Source: Aggregatilineales bacterium (GTDB lineage Bacteria; Chloroflexota; Anaerolineae; Aggregatilineales; Phototrophicaceae). Taken from it: a DNA stretch of 32,502 nt. The translations under genes were made by a program, and so were the position numbers. The notes beneath the pieces are model-generated. The model was not told the origin of the DNA and ran no database searches. It saw only the letters and a program-made list of their open reading frames with translations. The stretch is from contig JARKOK010000105.1 of NCBI GenBank assembly GCA_029975765.1, positions 1 through 32,502 on the forward strand, read 5' to 3'. Shown piece after piece: positions 22,868-30,010 of the stretch (position 1 is its first letter; each line of letters starts with the position of its first letter).

Positions 22868-23956
22868 ATGACCAACTGGGAACACCTCCGCGAGAAAGTC
22901 CAGGCCGGCGAACGCCTGTCATCTGACGATGGGCTGTGGCTGTTCGAGCAGCGCGACGTGATTCAGATCGGCAAGCTGGCACAGACAGTGCGCCGCCGGC
23001 TGCACGGCGATAAAGTGTACTTCAACAAAAACCGCCATATCAACCCGACCAACGTGTGCGCGTTCCACTGTAACTTCTGTTCGTTCGCCCGCACCAGCGA
23101 CAAAGAGGACGGCGCCTATACCTATATGCCGGAGCAGATTCCCGACCGGGGGCGCGCGGCGGTGGACGCTGGCGTGCGGGAGTTTCACATCGTCGGCGGG
23201 CTGCATCCCACACTGGGCTTCGATTATTATCTGGACGTGCTGCGGGTGCTGAAGCGCGAGTTCCCGCACATTCATCTGAAGGCGTTCACGGCGGTCGAGA
23301 TTGATTTCTTCCGCGAACTGACCGGCCTATCGCATGAGGAAGTGCTGCGGCAGTTGGTGGACGCCGGGCTGGACAGTATGCCGGGCGGCGGCGCGGAGAT
23401 TTTCCACTGGGATGTGCGGCGCAAAATCTGCCCGGAAAAAGCCAACATGGAAACGTGGCTGGCCGTCCACGACACGGCGCACCGGCTCGGCCTCAAGACC
23501 AACGCCACCATGCTCTACGGCCACATCGAAAAGCCGGAACACCGGATTCACCACATGGTCGCCCTGCGGGAGCAGCAGGACAAAAGCGGCGGCTTCCAGA
23601 CGTTTATCGCGCTGGCCTTCCATCCCGAAGAAAACAACCTGGGACGTAAACTGAACCGCCAGTGGACCACCGGTGTGGATGACATCAAGACGCTGGCGAT
23701 CAGCCGCCTGATGCTGGATAACATCCCGAACATCAAGGCTTACTGGGTGATGCTGACAGCGCAGTTGGCGCAGGTGGCGCTGAGTTTTGGCGCGAACGAC
23801 ATGGACGGCACGATCATCGAGGAACATATTTATCAGGACGCGGGCGCGAAGAAACAGGCGATGACGGTCGAGGAACTGAAGACGTTCATCCGCACAGCGG
23901 GATATACGCCGGTCGAACGCGACACGGTTTACAATGAGATCGAGGTGTTTGCGTAG
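22868..23956 (+). CDS. mqnE: Aminofutalosine synthase MqnE (radical SAM)
   Basis: A 362-residue radical SAM enzyme. It joins the product of MqnA, 3-[(1-carboxyvinyl)oxy]benzoate, to SAM, giving aminofutalosine, in the futalosine route to menaquinone. The cluster-binding cysteines are C64, C68 and C71 in TNVCAFHCNFCSF. SMPGGGAEIF (about 170-179), NATMLYGHIE, HRIHHM and LAFHPEENNLG are features that separate MqnE from MqnC. The ATG at 22868 (AGGAAG about 8-10 nt upstream) is preferred to in-frame starts upstream, which would lie before the promoter. It is followed by two membrane-protein genes and mqnA. Confidence 0.93.
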   Translation: MTNWEHLREKVQAGERLSSDDGLWLFEQRDVIQIGKLAQTVRRRLHGDKVYFNKNRHINPTNVCAFHCNFCSFARTSDKEDGAYTYMPEQIPDRGRAAVDAGVREFHIVGGLHPTLGFDYYLDVLRVLKREFPHIHLKAFTAVEIDFFRELTGLSHEEVLRQLVDAGLDSMPGGGAEIFHWDVRRKICPEKANMETWLAVHDTAHRLGLKTNATMLYGHIEKPEHRIHHMVALREQQDKSGGFQTFIALAFHPEENNLGRKLNRQWTTGVDDIKTLAISRLMLDNIPNIKAYWVMLTAQLAQVALSFGANDMDGTIIEEHIYQDAGAKKQAMTVEELKTFIRTAGYTPVERDTVYNEIEVFA

Positions 23957-24001
23957 GGAAGGGATGAGAGGCAGGGACACGATATTTTGTGTCCGTGAAA
24001 C

Positions 24002-24313
24002 ATGGACGACTCGGCAAGCATTCTCCTCGTCGGCGCGGCGCTGCTGCTGGTGATTGGCGGCGGGTGGCTGCGGCTGTATTTCCGCTTCGTTGACCCCTGG
24101 CTGCGGCGGGTGCTGGGCCGCGCGCTGGGTGTGACGATTTATCTGGGCGAGGAGAACATCTGGCAGATCAACGACGACCCGGTAGACAGCCTGAATCCGC
24201 GCAATGTGCTGGTGCGCCCCATGCAGATTGTGGCGCTGCTGTTCGCGGCCATGCTGCCGCTGCTGGTGACGATGGCGATTCTGATAGGGATGAGTCGGGG
24301 GACAAATCCGTGA
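24002..24313 (+). CDS. Small two-TM membrane protein, unknown
   Basis: A 103-residue protein with a TM at about 7-25 (ILLVGAALLLVIGGGWLRLYF), a central soluble part with IYLGEENIWQINDDPVDSLNPRN, and a second TM at about 74-96. I recognise no family. It lies 45 nt after mqnE; that gap holds a small GGACAC/GTGTCC hairpin and no clear ribosome site. The next gene overlaps it by 4 nt (GTGA), so it belongs to the menaquinone transcript. Whether it works in that pathway or is just carried along is not known. Confidence 0.65.
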   Translation: MDDSASILLVGAALLLVIGGGWLRLYFRFVDPWLRRVLGRALGVTIYLGEENIWQINDDPVDSLNPRNVLVRPMQIVALLFAAMLPLLVTMAILIGMSRGTNP

Positions 24314-24804
24314 GCGCGTTCACCCTGTTCCGAGAGATGACGACCCGAATGCTGGTCTATGGTCTTCTCGCCGGAGGTCTCATCGGCGGGCTTTATGGAA
24401 CGCTGCTTATCCCCGTTCTTGGTACGCTGTTTGGGGCTGGTTATGGCCTTTTGGCTGGTCTTATCTCCGGGCTGATTGCAGGTATTGTCATTAGTGCCGT
24501 CACACGGCTTTATTTTTATCCTCTACAAGATGAGCGCCAGTACACCCGCGTTATTCCAATCATAGCGGCTTTGGTGACGACAACCTGTATTGCAGTTGTC
24601 CTGTACATCGTCCTGCCGGGAACGGGCTTTCTGATTTTCGGCATACCGGCATTACTGGGCGGTGCGGCATCGGGAATTTTGAGCCGCCGTTTAGTGGGCT
24701 GGTATCAAATCACGCAGTGGGCGCGGGCAGCGAGAAATCAACGAACAGATGCCGACGAGTATAACCTCACTAATCAGCTAACAGCTAAAGGCCAAAAGCC
24801 ATGA
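24310..24804 (+). CDS. Glycine-rich multi-TM membrane protein, unknown
   Basis: A 164-residue protein starting with GTG, overlapping its upstream neighbour by 4 nt and mqnA by 4 nt (ATGA). Four hydrophobic segments are visible at about 15-36, 40-63, 82-104 and 106-128, the first two full of Gly and Ala (GLLAGGLIGGLYG, GLLAGLISGLIAG), which suggests tightly packed helices. The C-terminus is polar and cytosolic-looking. Base composition is more AT-rich than in neighbouring genes, a possible sign of separate origin. No family is recognised. Tight coupling to mqnA suggests co-expression with menaquinone synthesis. Confidence 0.65.
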   Translation: MSAFTLFREMTTRMLVYGLLAGGLIGGLYGTLLIPVLGTLFGAGYGLLAGLISGLIAGIVISAVTRLYFYPLQDERQYTRVIPIIAALVTTTCIAVVLYIVLPGTGFLIFGIPALLGGAASGILSRRLVGWYQITQWARAARNQRTDADEYNLTNQLTAKGQKP

Positions 24805-25751
24805 CCCTAACCATCGGACTGATTGACTATCTCAACACCATGCCGTTTCACTATGATCTGGCGGAACGGTTACAGGATGTGGACGTACATTTTGAGCGCG
24901 GCGTGCCGTCGCAGATGAATAAAGGTATCCGCACCGGCGAGATTGACATCGCGCCGATTTCGGCCATCGAAGCGGCGCGGTATGCCGACGAAGTGGTGGT
25001 GCTGCCGGGGCTGAGCATCGCCAGCCTGGGCGCGGTGCGAACGGTGCTGCTGTTTTCGTGGGCGGCGGACATGCGTGACCTCGACGGCCAGAGCATCGCC
25101 CTGACCGACCATTCAGCCACCAGCGTGGAACTGCTCAAGGTACTGTGCCGCGAACGGTATCACATCGAACCACAGTTCACTGTGACGAAACAGCATTTGC
25201 CAAGTATGCTGGCGGCGCACCAGGGCGCGCTGGTCATCGGCGACGACGCGCTGGTGGAAGGCACGCTGCACCGCGCGCTGATTCCGCCGGAAGTGGCGGC
25301 TTCCGTGCTTGGAACTCAGCACTCAGCACTCAGCACTCAGTACTCTCCAACTCAGAACTCGGAACTCGGAACTCGGAACTTTGCTCTCAGCACTCCCTAT
25401 ATCTACGATCTGAGCGACGAATGGCTGAAGATGACCGGCCTGCCGTTCACTTTCTCGGTCTGGACGGCGCGGAAAGATCGAGCGCACGAGTTAGAAGCAG
25501 CGGGCGTGTTTGACGCGCTGTATGCTTCAACCGAAGTCGGTTTGCGGGAAGACTCGCGTGATCAACTGGCGACAGCTTACGCGGCGCGGTTGGGACTGCC
25601 GGCGGGGGTGTGCCGCCGCTACCTGCGCGATCTGCGTTATCATCTGACGGAGGATGATCTGGCCGGGCTGCGGCTGTTCCTGGAACTGGCGCTGGATGGC
25701 TTCGAGTGGGAACGGCTGCACTTCTGGCAGCACGAGGCGCTGGCGATATAA
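24801..25751 (+). CDS. mqnA: Chorismate dehydratase MqnA, with a repeat-encoded insertion
   Basis: A 316-residue protein of the MqnA/periplasmic-binding fold family. MqnA removes water from chorismate, the first step of the futalosine pathway. Family features seen are IGLIDYLNTMPF (5-16), IRTGEIDIAPISAIEAARYA (43-62), VLPGLSIASLGAVRTVLLFS and LTDHSATSVELLKVLC (101-116), ALVIGDDAL (143-151), then YIYDLSDEWLKMTGLPFTFSVW. The protein is longer than most relatives (about 280 residues). The extra length is mostly residues 170-198, rich in Ser, Thr, Gln and Asn and encoded by 7-nt tandem repeats. The reading frame is intact across it. MqnD has a similar fold but a different motif set, so MqnA is favoured. 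Confidence 0.88.
   Translation: MTLTIGLIDYLNTMPFHYDLAERLQDVDVHFERGVPSQMNKGIRTGEIDIAPISAIEAARYADEVVVLPGLSIASLGAVRTVLLFSWAADMRDLDGQSIALTDHSATSVELLKVLCRERYHIEPQFTVTKQHLPSMLAAHQGALVIGDDALVEGTLHRALIPPEVAASVLGTQHSALSTQYSPTQNSELGTRNFALSTPYIYDLSDEWLKMTGLPFTFSVWTARKDRAHELEAAGVFDALYASTEVGLREDSRDQLATAYAARLGLPAGVCRRYLRDLRYHLTEDDLAGLRLFLELALDGFEWERLHFWQHEALAI
25314..25376 (+). repeat. 7-nt tandem repeats inside mqnA
   Basis: Four units of ACTCAGC or ACTCAGT (25314-25341), a short spacer, then AACTCAG and three AACTCGG units (25349-25376). A further CTCAGCACTC follows at about 25385. Seven is not a multiple of three, so gain or loss of one unit would shift the mqnA frame. Confidence 0.9.
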
Positions 25752-25752
25752 T

Positions 25753-25861
25753 GCCGGAGGCTAAAGCCATCCGGCAAATGAAAAATGCCTGCTGAAGCAA
25801 GCAGGTTTTACAGTCCGCTTTGGCGGGCTTAATCATTCAGCCGCAGGCTTGAGCCTGTGGC
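25753..25861 (+). repeat. Four-hairpin intergenic element 1 (mqnA to VOC gene)
   Basis: Four hairpins stand in series: GCCGGAGGC...GCCATCCGGC (25753-25775); CCTGCT...AGCAGG followed by TTTTA (25788-25805); CCGC...GCGG (25815-25826); CCGCAGGCT/AGCCTGTGG (25841-25860). The second could end mqnA transcripts in part. The last ends about 14 nt before the AAGGAG of the VOC gene. A matching element lies after that gene. Confidence 0.7.
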
Positions 25862-25884
25862 GAGACTGGCGAAGGAGACAGCGT

Positions 25885-26340
25885 ATGGACGAACAGGGCA
25901 TTGGCAGCACCGTTATCACGCAGGTCGGGGTGATCGTGCGCGACATCGAAGCGGCGATAGACCGTTACTGCGCGATCTTGAGCATGGAACGCCCGGAAGT
26001 CATCATCACCGACGAGATGGAGAAGGCGCGCACGACCTATAACGGCCAACCGTCACCGGCGCGGGCGAAGCTGGCGTTTTTCCACCTGGGGCAGGTGGAC
26101 ATTGAACTGATCGAACCCATCGGCGGCCCCAGCACATGGCAGGCGTTCCTGGACGAACACGGCGAAGGCGTGCATCATCTGGCGTTCTGGGTGAAGGACA
26201 CGGACGGCGCGGTGCGATTCCTCGGCCAGCACAATGTGCCGCTGGAACAGCAGGGCTATTTTACGGGCGGGATGTACAGTTATATGGACAGTTCGGCGGC
26301 GCTCGGCGTGCGGCTGGAACTGTTACAGCACCTGCCGTAA
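25885..26340 (+). CDS. VOC-family protein (methylmalonyl-CoA epimerase/glyoxalase-like)
   Basis: A 151-residue protein with the two beta-alpha-beta-beta-beta units of the vicinal oxygen chelate fold. Likely metal ligands are Gln13 (ITQVGVIV, the place of His in many relatives), Glu74 (VDIELIEP), His97 or His98 (EGVHHLAFWV) and Glu145 (GVRLELLQ). The GEGVHHLAF string and length are closest to methylmalonyl-CoA epimerases and glyoxalase_4 proteins. The ATG at 25885 follows AAGGAG by 8 nt; a longer in-frame start at 25849 lies in the hairpin element and is rejected. It sits between mqnA and mqnC, but the family has no established role in the futalosine pathway, so the function is open. Confidence 0.8.
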   Translation: MDEQGIGSTVITQVGVIVRDIEAAIDRYCAILSMERPEVIITDEMEKARTTYNGQPSPARAKLAFFHLGQVDIELIEPIGGPSTWQAFLDEHGEGVHHLAFWVKDTDGAVRFLGQHNVPLEQQGYFTGGMYSYMDSSAALGVRLELLQHLP

Positions 26341-26345
26341 GAATT

Positions 26346-26470
26346 ACGACGGATGCTCAAGCATCCGTCTGAAGACAAATGCCCTCTGAAGAGGGCGAAT
26401 GATTCGCTGGAATTCTGTTGAGCCTGCTTCAGCGGGCTTTCTCGAATTAGCCGCAGGTTTGAACTGCGGC
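26346..26470 (+). repeat. Four-hairpin intergenic element 2 (VOC gene to mqnC)
   Basis: Same order as element 1: GACGGATGCT/AGCATCCGTC (26348-26369); GCCCTC/GAGGGC (26381-26396); AGCCTGCT/AGCGGGCT (26421-26438); GCCGCAGG...CTGCGGC (26450-26470). Linker strings such as AAATGCC, GAATGATTC and the final GCCGCAGGTTTGA resemble element 1, while arm sequences differ. Confidence 0.7.
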
Positions 26471-26495
26471 GTAGAACGACGGAGACTGTATTGTT

Positions 26496-27731
26496 ATGAC
26501 AACCGATGCCAGTATACAGGCGCAGATTGATCAAATTCTCGCTCGTGTCCACGACGGCGGGCGCATCAGCTACGACGACGGGCTGCTGCTGTACCAGCAC
26601 GCCGATCTGCTCGATCTGGGCGAAGCAGCCAACGCCCGCCGCCAGCAGCTTGTGCCCGGCGACCGGGTGACGTACCTGATTGACCGCAACATCAACTATA
26701 CCAACGTGTGTGTCACCGACTGCCAGTTCTGCAATTTTTACGCGCTGCCGGGCGACAGCAAAAAGGGCTACGTCAACAGCAAACACGTGCTGGGGCAGAA
26801 GATTGAAGAAGCGTTGAAGCTGGGCGCGACCCGCATCCTGATGCAGGGCGGCCACAATCCCGATCTGCCGTTCGACTACTATCTCGATCTGGTGGACTGG
26901 ATTCACCGCACCTACCCGACCATCGAAATCAACGCTTTCTCGCCCAGCGAAATCCAGTATATCGGTGAGGTCAGCGGCTTAAGCTGGCGCGAGGTGTTAA
27001 GCCAGTTGAAGGCGGCGGGTTTGCAGGGTTTACCCGGCGGCGGCGGTGAAATCCTGGATGATGAGATTCGCCGGCGCGTCAGCCCCAAGAAGATTATGAC
27101 CGATGACTGGTTCGGCGTGATGAAAGTGGCGCACGAACTTGGCCTGATTACGACGGCGACGATGGTGATCGGCTTCCGCGAGGAACTGCGCCATCGCCTG
27201 AATCACCTGCAACGGCTGCGCGACGAGCAGGACGACAGCCTGCAACGCTTTGGCAGCGGCTTCAACGCCTTCATTAGCTGGTCAGTGCAGATCGAAAATA
27301 CGCCGCTGGCGCGCAGCCGCTTCGCCAGCGAATACGGCGCGACCAGCGTGGAGTATCTGCGCCACACGGCGATAGCGCGCATCTTCCTGGACAACCTGCC
27401 GCACATCAGCGCCAGCTGGCCGACGCAGGGCGCGAAGGTCGGGCAGATGGCGCTGCACTTCGGCTGCGACGATTTTGGCAGCACGATGATCGAGGAGAAC
27501 GTGGTATCGTCGGCGGGCGCGATCACGAAGGTCAGCCCGATCATGCTGCCGCGTGAGATTCACCGGCAAATCCGCGAGGCGGGTTTTATTCCGGCGCAGC
27601 GCAACACGAACTACGATGTGCTAAAGGTGTTTGATACGCCGGACGCGGACAGCGAACTGCAAACGATTGAGGCCATCAGCGCGGCGGCAGCGCAGCAGGG
27701 CAACTGGGCGGAACTGACGCTGATAGAGTAG
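26496..27731 (+). CDS. mqnC: Cyclic dehypoxanthinyl futalosine synthase MqnC (radical SAM)
   Basis: A 411-residue radical SAM enzyme that closes the spiro ring of dehypoxanthinyl futalosine, a later step of menaquinone synthesis. Cysteines C72, C76 and C79 of TNVCVTDCQFCNF bind the iron-sulfur cluster. ILMQGGHNPDLPFDYYLDL, LPGGGGEIL, TATMVIGF and SWPTQGAKVGQMALHFGCDDFGSTM are typical of MqnC and separate it from MqnE. It is about 30-40 residues longer than common homologues, due to a C-terminal tail after YDVLKVFD rich in Ala, Gln and Glu. GGAG lies 11 nt before the ATG. The hairpin element upstream may modulate its level relative to mqnA. Confidence 0.93.
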   Translation: MTTDASIQAQIDQILARVHDGGRISYDDGLLLYQHADLLDLGEAANARRQQLVPGDRVTYLIDRNINYTNVCVTDCQFCNFYALPGDSKKGYVNSKHVLGQKIEEALKLGATRILMQGGHNPDLPFDYYLDLVDWIHRTYPTIEINAFSPSEIQYIGEVSGLSWREVLSQLKAAGLQGLPGGGGEILDDEIRRRVSPKKIMTDDWFGVMKVAHELGLITTATMVIGFREELRHRLNHLQRLRDEQDDSLQRFGSGFNAFISWSVQIENTPLARSRFASEYGATSVEYLRHTAIARIFLDNLPHISASWPTQGAKVGQMALHFGCDDFGSTMIEENVVSSAGAITKVSPIMLPREIHRQIREAGFIPAQRNTNYDVLKVFDTPDADSELQTIEAISAAAAQQGNWAELTLIE

Positions 27732-27759
27732 TACGCCGACAAGATTAACTTGATGGGTC

Positions 27760-27788
27760 GTAGGGGCGGCCCGATGTGGCCGCCCTAC
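27760..27788. repeat. Palindromic GTAGGGG/CCCTAC repeat, copy 5
   Basis: GTAGGGGCGGCC and GGCCGCCCTAC around CGATGT, one base missing from the right arm. It lies between the convergent mqnC and zinc-ribbon genes and could help end both transcripts. Confidence 0.75.
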
Positions 27789-27808
27789 TTCCGGCGCGGT
27801 TTTTAGGT

Positions 27809-28012
27809 TCACAATTCGCTGCAATCCCACATAAAGCCGCAGCGGTCGCAGCGCACCTTGCAGGCGCGGCGCACCATTGGCGCGCCGCACGCCGGGCAGA
27901 CCGCAGACAGCGTGTAATTCGGCAGCGGGGCGCGCAGATCCGGCGGCGAGTGGTGATCGGGTTCCGTCTGGCTGTCGTCAGAGGGCGGCGGGTGGGGATG
28001 CGGGGTGTTCAT
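27809..28012 (-). CDS. Small zinc-ribbon protein
   Basis: A 67-residue protein. The first 35 residues are disordered and rich in Pro, His, Asp and Ser. The C-terminal half has six cysteines: CPACG (39, 42), then C51, C55, C58 and C64 in CKVRCDRCGFMWDC. Two CxxC knuckles suggest a single zinc ribbon like those at the ends of class II ribonucleotide reductases and in small regulators. Its ATG overlaps the stop of the upstream histidine kinase by one base (TGATG), so translation is coupled. A role in kinase signalling is possible but unproven. Confidence 0.7.
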   Translation of the reverse strand: MNTPHPHPPPSDDSQTEPDHHSPPDLRAPLPNYTLSAVCPACGAPMVRRACKVRCDRCGFMWDCSEL

Positions 28013-29874
28013 CAGCCGAATTCCTTCGCCAGCGCCGCCGCCTGAAGCGGCAGCCGCACCGTAAAAGTCGTTCCCTGCCCGACGGCACTTTCCACTGTAA
28101 TCGTGCCGCCATGAGCCGCCGCCGCGTCCTGCGCGATGCGCAGCCCCAGCCCCAGGCCGGGCGTCTGGCGGCTGCTGGCGCTGCGGAAAAACGGCTCAAA
28201 GATATGCTGCTGATCTTCCAGCGAAATACCCGCGCCCCGGTCGCTGACGGCCAGCACCACGCTGCCGGCGTCCCGGCGGGCCAGCAGGCGCACCGGCACA
28301 CCTTCCGGCGAATACTTCAGCGCGTTCGCCAGCAGATTGGAGAGGATGGTTTCAACCCGCTGCCGGTCGCCAACAAACTGCTTCAGATCGCCCTCAACCT
28401 GCACCTGCACCGGCGTGTTTATGCCGGTGGCCTGGCGGGTGCGCGCCGCCAGTTCGTAACACAACGCTTCGAGATTAAAGGCCGCCGGGCTGAAATCAAG
28501 CAGATGGAAGCTCCCTTGCAGCGCATTCGCCAGATCATCCATCATACGTTTCAGGTGGGCGATTTCATCCCATATCTGGTTGAGGTGCTCCCGCCGTTTC
28601 TCGGCAGTCAGCCGGTCGAAGTAGCGATCAAGCAGCTCGGTGGAGGTGGCGATGATCGTGATTGGCGTGCGAAACTCGTGAGAAATGCGTTCCATCAGGC
28701 GCGTCTTCAGCAGCCCCAGTTCCTGTTCCCGCTGAAGTTCGGCGCGCAGGCGTGCCTGTTCCAGCAGCGCCGCTTCCATCTGCTTACGCTCGGTGATGTC
28801 CAGCTTGATGCCCATCACCGATTCAGGATGACCCTCCGCATCAAACAGCGTTTTGCCCAGGTCAAGCACCCAGTGGACGCTGCCATCCGGCCAGACCACG
28901 CGGTATTCCGACCGCATCAACCCTGTTTCGACGAGGACATTGGTCACCGTCACCACCGCCAAATCTTCCGGGAAAACATGGGCGATCCAGGTTTCATAAC
29001 CGGGCACGCAGCTGCCCGGCTCATAACCCATCAGCCGGAAATTTTCGTCCGACCAGTACGTTATGTTCCGGGTTACATCCCAGAACCATGTACCGGCATT
29101 GGCGGCAGTCAGCGCCAGTTTCAGCCGCCATTCGGATACACGCAGGGCTTCTTCCGCGCGCTTGCGTTCGGTGATGTCCAGCGCGAGGCCGATAATTCGC
29201 TCCGGGTTTCCTGCCGGGTCGCACAGGGTTTCACCCAGATCATGCACCCAATGGATGCTGCCATCCGGCCAGACCACCCGGTACTCATAACTAAAACGGG
29301 ACTTCTGCGCTGCCGTCATGTGATGCATGTGCAGAACTGTGTCCCGGTCGTCGGGGTGGATCACGCGCAGCCAGTTGTCAAACGACGGCTGCACGCTGCC
29401 CGGCACATAACCTAACAGACGATAATCTTCGTCTGACCAGGTGGTCTGGCCGGTAAGCAGATTCATGTCCCAGACGCCGGCACAGGCGGCTTCAATCGCC
29501 AGCCGGAGATGCGCCTCGCGCTGGCGCAGCGCACTCTCCGTCTGCCGCGCCGCCGACCGGTCAATGATCGTCGCCAGCAGGGCGGGCTGTCCCTCAAACT
29601 CAACCGGCACGGCGCTGAAGTCCACCCACAGCGGCGCGCCGCCCGCCGGTTGGAGTATAATTGCCACCGGTTCGGCGGGCGGCATCGTTTGCCAGACGGG
29701 GATGAGCGGTTGAAAGTCGGGATGAATGATCGCCCGGAGGGGCGGCAAGGCGGCGGCGTGACAACCCAGCAGGCGTTCGGCAGCCGGGTTGCAGAACAGC
29801 AGGCGCTCGTCAGCAAAAATGACGACGGCGCAGGCGACCGCATTCAGCGTTAAGCGTGTCGTTACAGCATCCAT
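28012..29874 (-). CDS. Sensor histidine kinase with three PAS domains
   Basis: A 620-residue soluble hybrid-free kinase with no membrane segments. PAS1 (about 5-110) is followed by PAS2 plus PAC (about 118-238) and PAS3 plus PAC (about 245-366). PAS2 and PAS3 are clear duplicates: both hold EYRVVWPDGS.HWV.DLG and end LDITERK. The HisKA domain carries the phosphoacceptor His399 in ISHEFRTPITIIA. The HATPase (about 495-615) has SNLLANALKYSPEG (N box), DRGAGISLEDQ, FEPFF and GLGLGLRIA. PAS domains of this PAS_3 kind often sense small ligands or redox changes. No response regulator is linked; the stop codon is shared with the start of the zinc-ribbon gene. Confidence 0.92.
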   Translation of the reverse strand: MDAVTTRLTLNAVACAVVIFADERLLFCNPAAERLLGCHAAALPPLRAIIHPDFQPLIPVWQTMPPAEPVAIILQPAGGAPLWVDFSAVPVEFEGQPALLATIIDRSAARQTESALRQREAHLRLAIEAACAGVWDMNLLTGQTTWSDEDYRLLGYVPGSVQPSFDNWLRVIHPDDRDTVLHMHHMTAAQKSRFSYEYRVVWPDGSIHWVHDLGETLCDPAGNPERIIGLALDITERKRAEEALRVSEWRLKLALTAANAGTWFWDVTRNITYWSDENFRLMGYEPGSCVPGYETWIAHVFPEDLAVVTVTNVLVETGLMRSEYRVVWPDGSVHWVLDLGKTLFDAEGHPESVMGIKLDITERKQMEAALLEQARLRAELQREQELGLLKTRLMERISHEFRTPITIIATSTELLDRYFDRLTAEKRREHLNQIWDEIAHLKRMMDDLANALQGSFHLLDFSPAAFNLEALCYELAARTRQATGINTPVQVQVEGDLKQFVGDRQRVETILSNLLANALKYSPEGVPVRLLARRDAGSVVLAVSDRGAGISLEDQQHIFEPFFRSASSRQTPGLGLGLRIAQDAAAAHGGTITVESAVGQGTTFTVRLPLQAAALAKEFG

Positions 29875-30010
29875 CCAGTCTGCTATCCTGTAACATCTCC
29901 AGCAGTCCGCCGGTCATCTTGGAAAAGTCTCTTTATCCGCCTCGATACGGATGTTATACGCTTAATTATTCATCATTCTAGCATGATTATGATCACACAG
30001 GAGTGCCTCA

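Noticed and set aside
25314-25376. Possible CRISPR array
   Set aside because: Units are 7 nt, directly adjacent with no spacers, and sit inside a coding frame.
27877-29415. 512-codon plus-strand open frame opposite the three-PAS kinase
   Set aside because: Arg/Gln/His-rich shadow with no motif; the kinase on the minus strand is unambiguous.
29875-30010. Promoter for the GH13 gene
   Set aside because: Several AT-rich hexamers (TTATAC, GATTAT) exist but none has an acceptable -35 at 16-18 nt, so no promoter is called.
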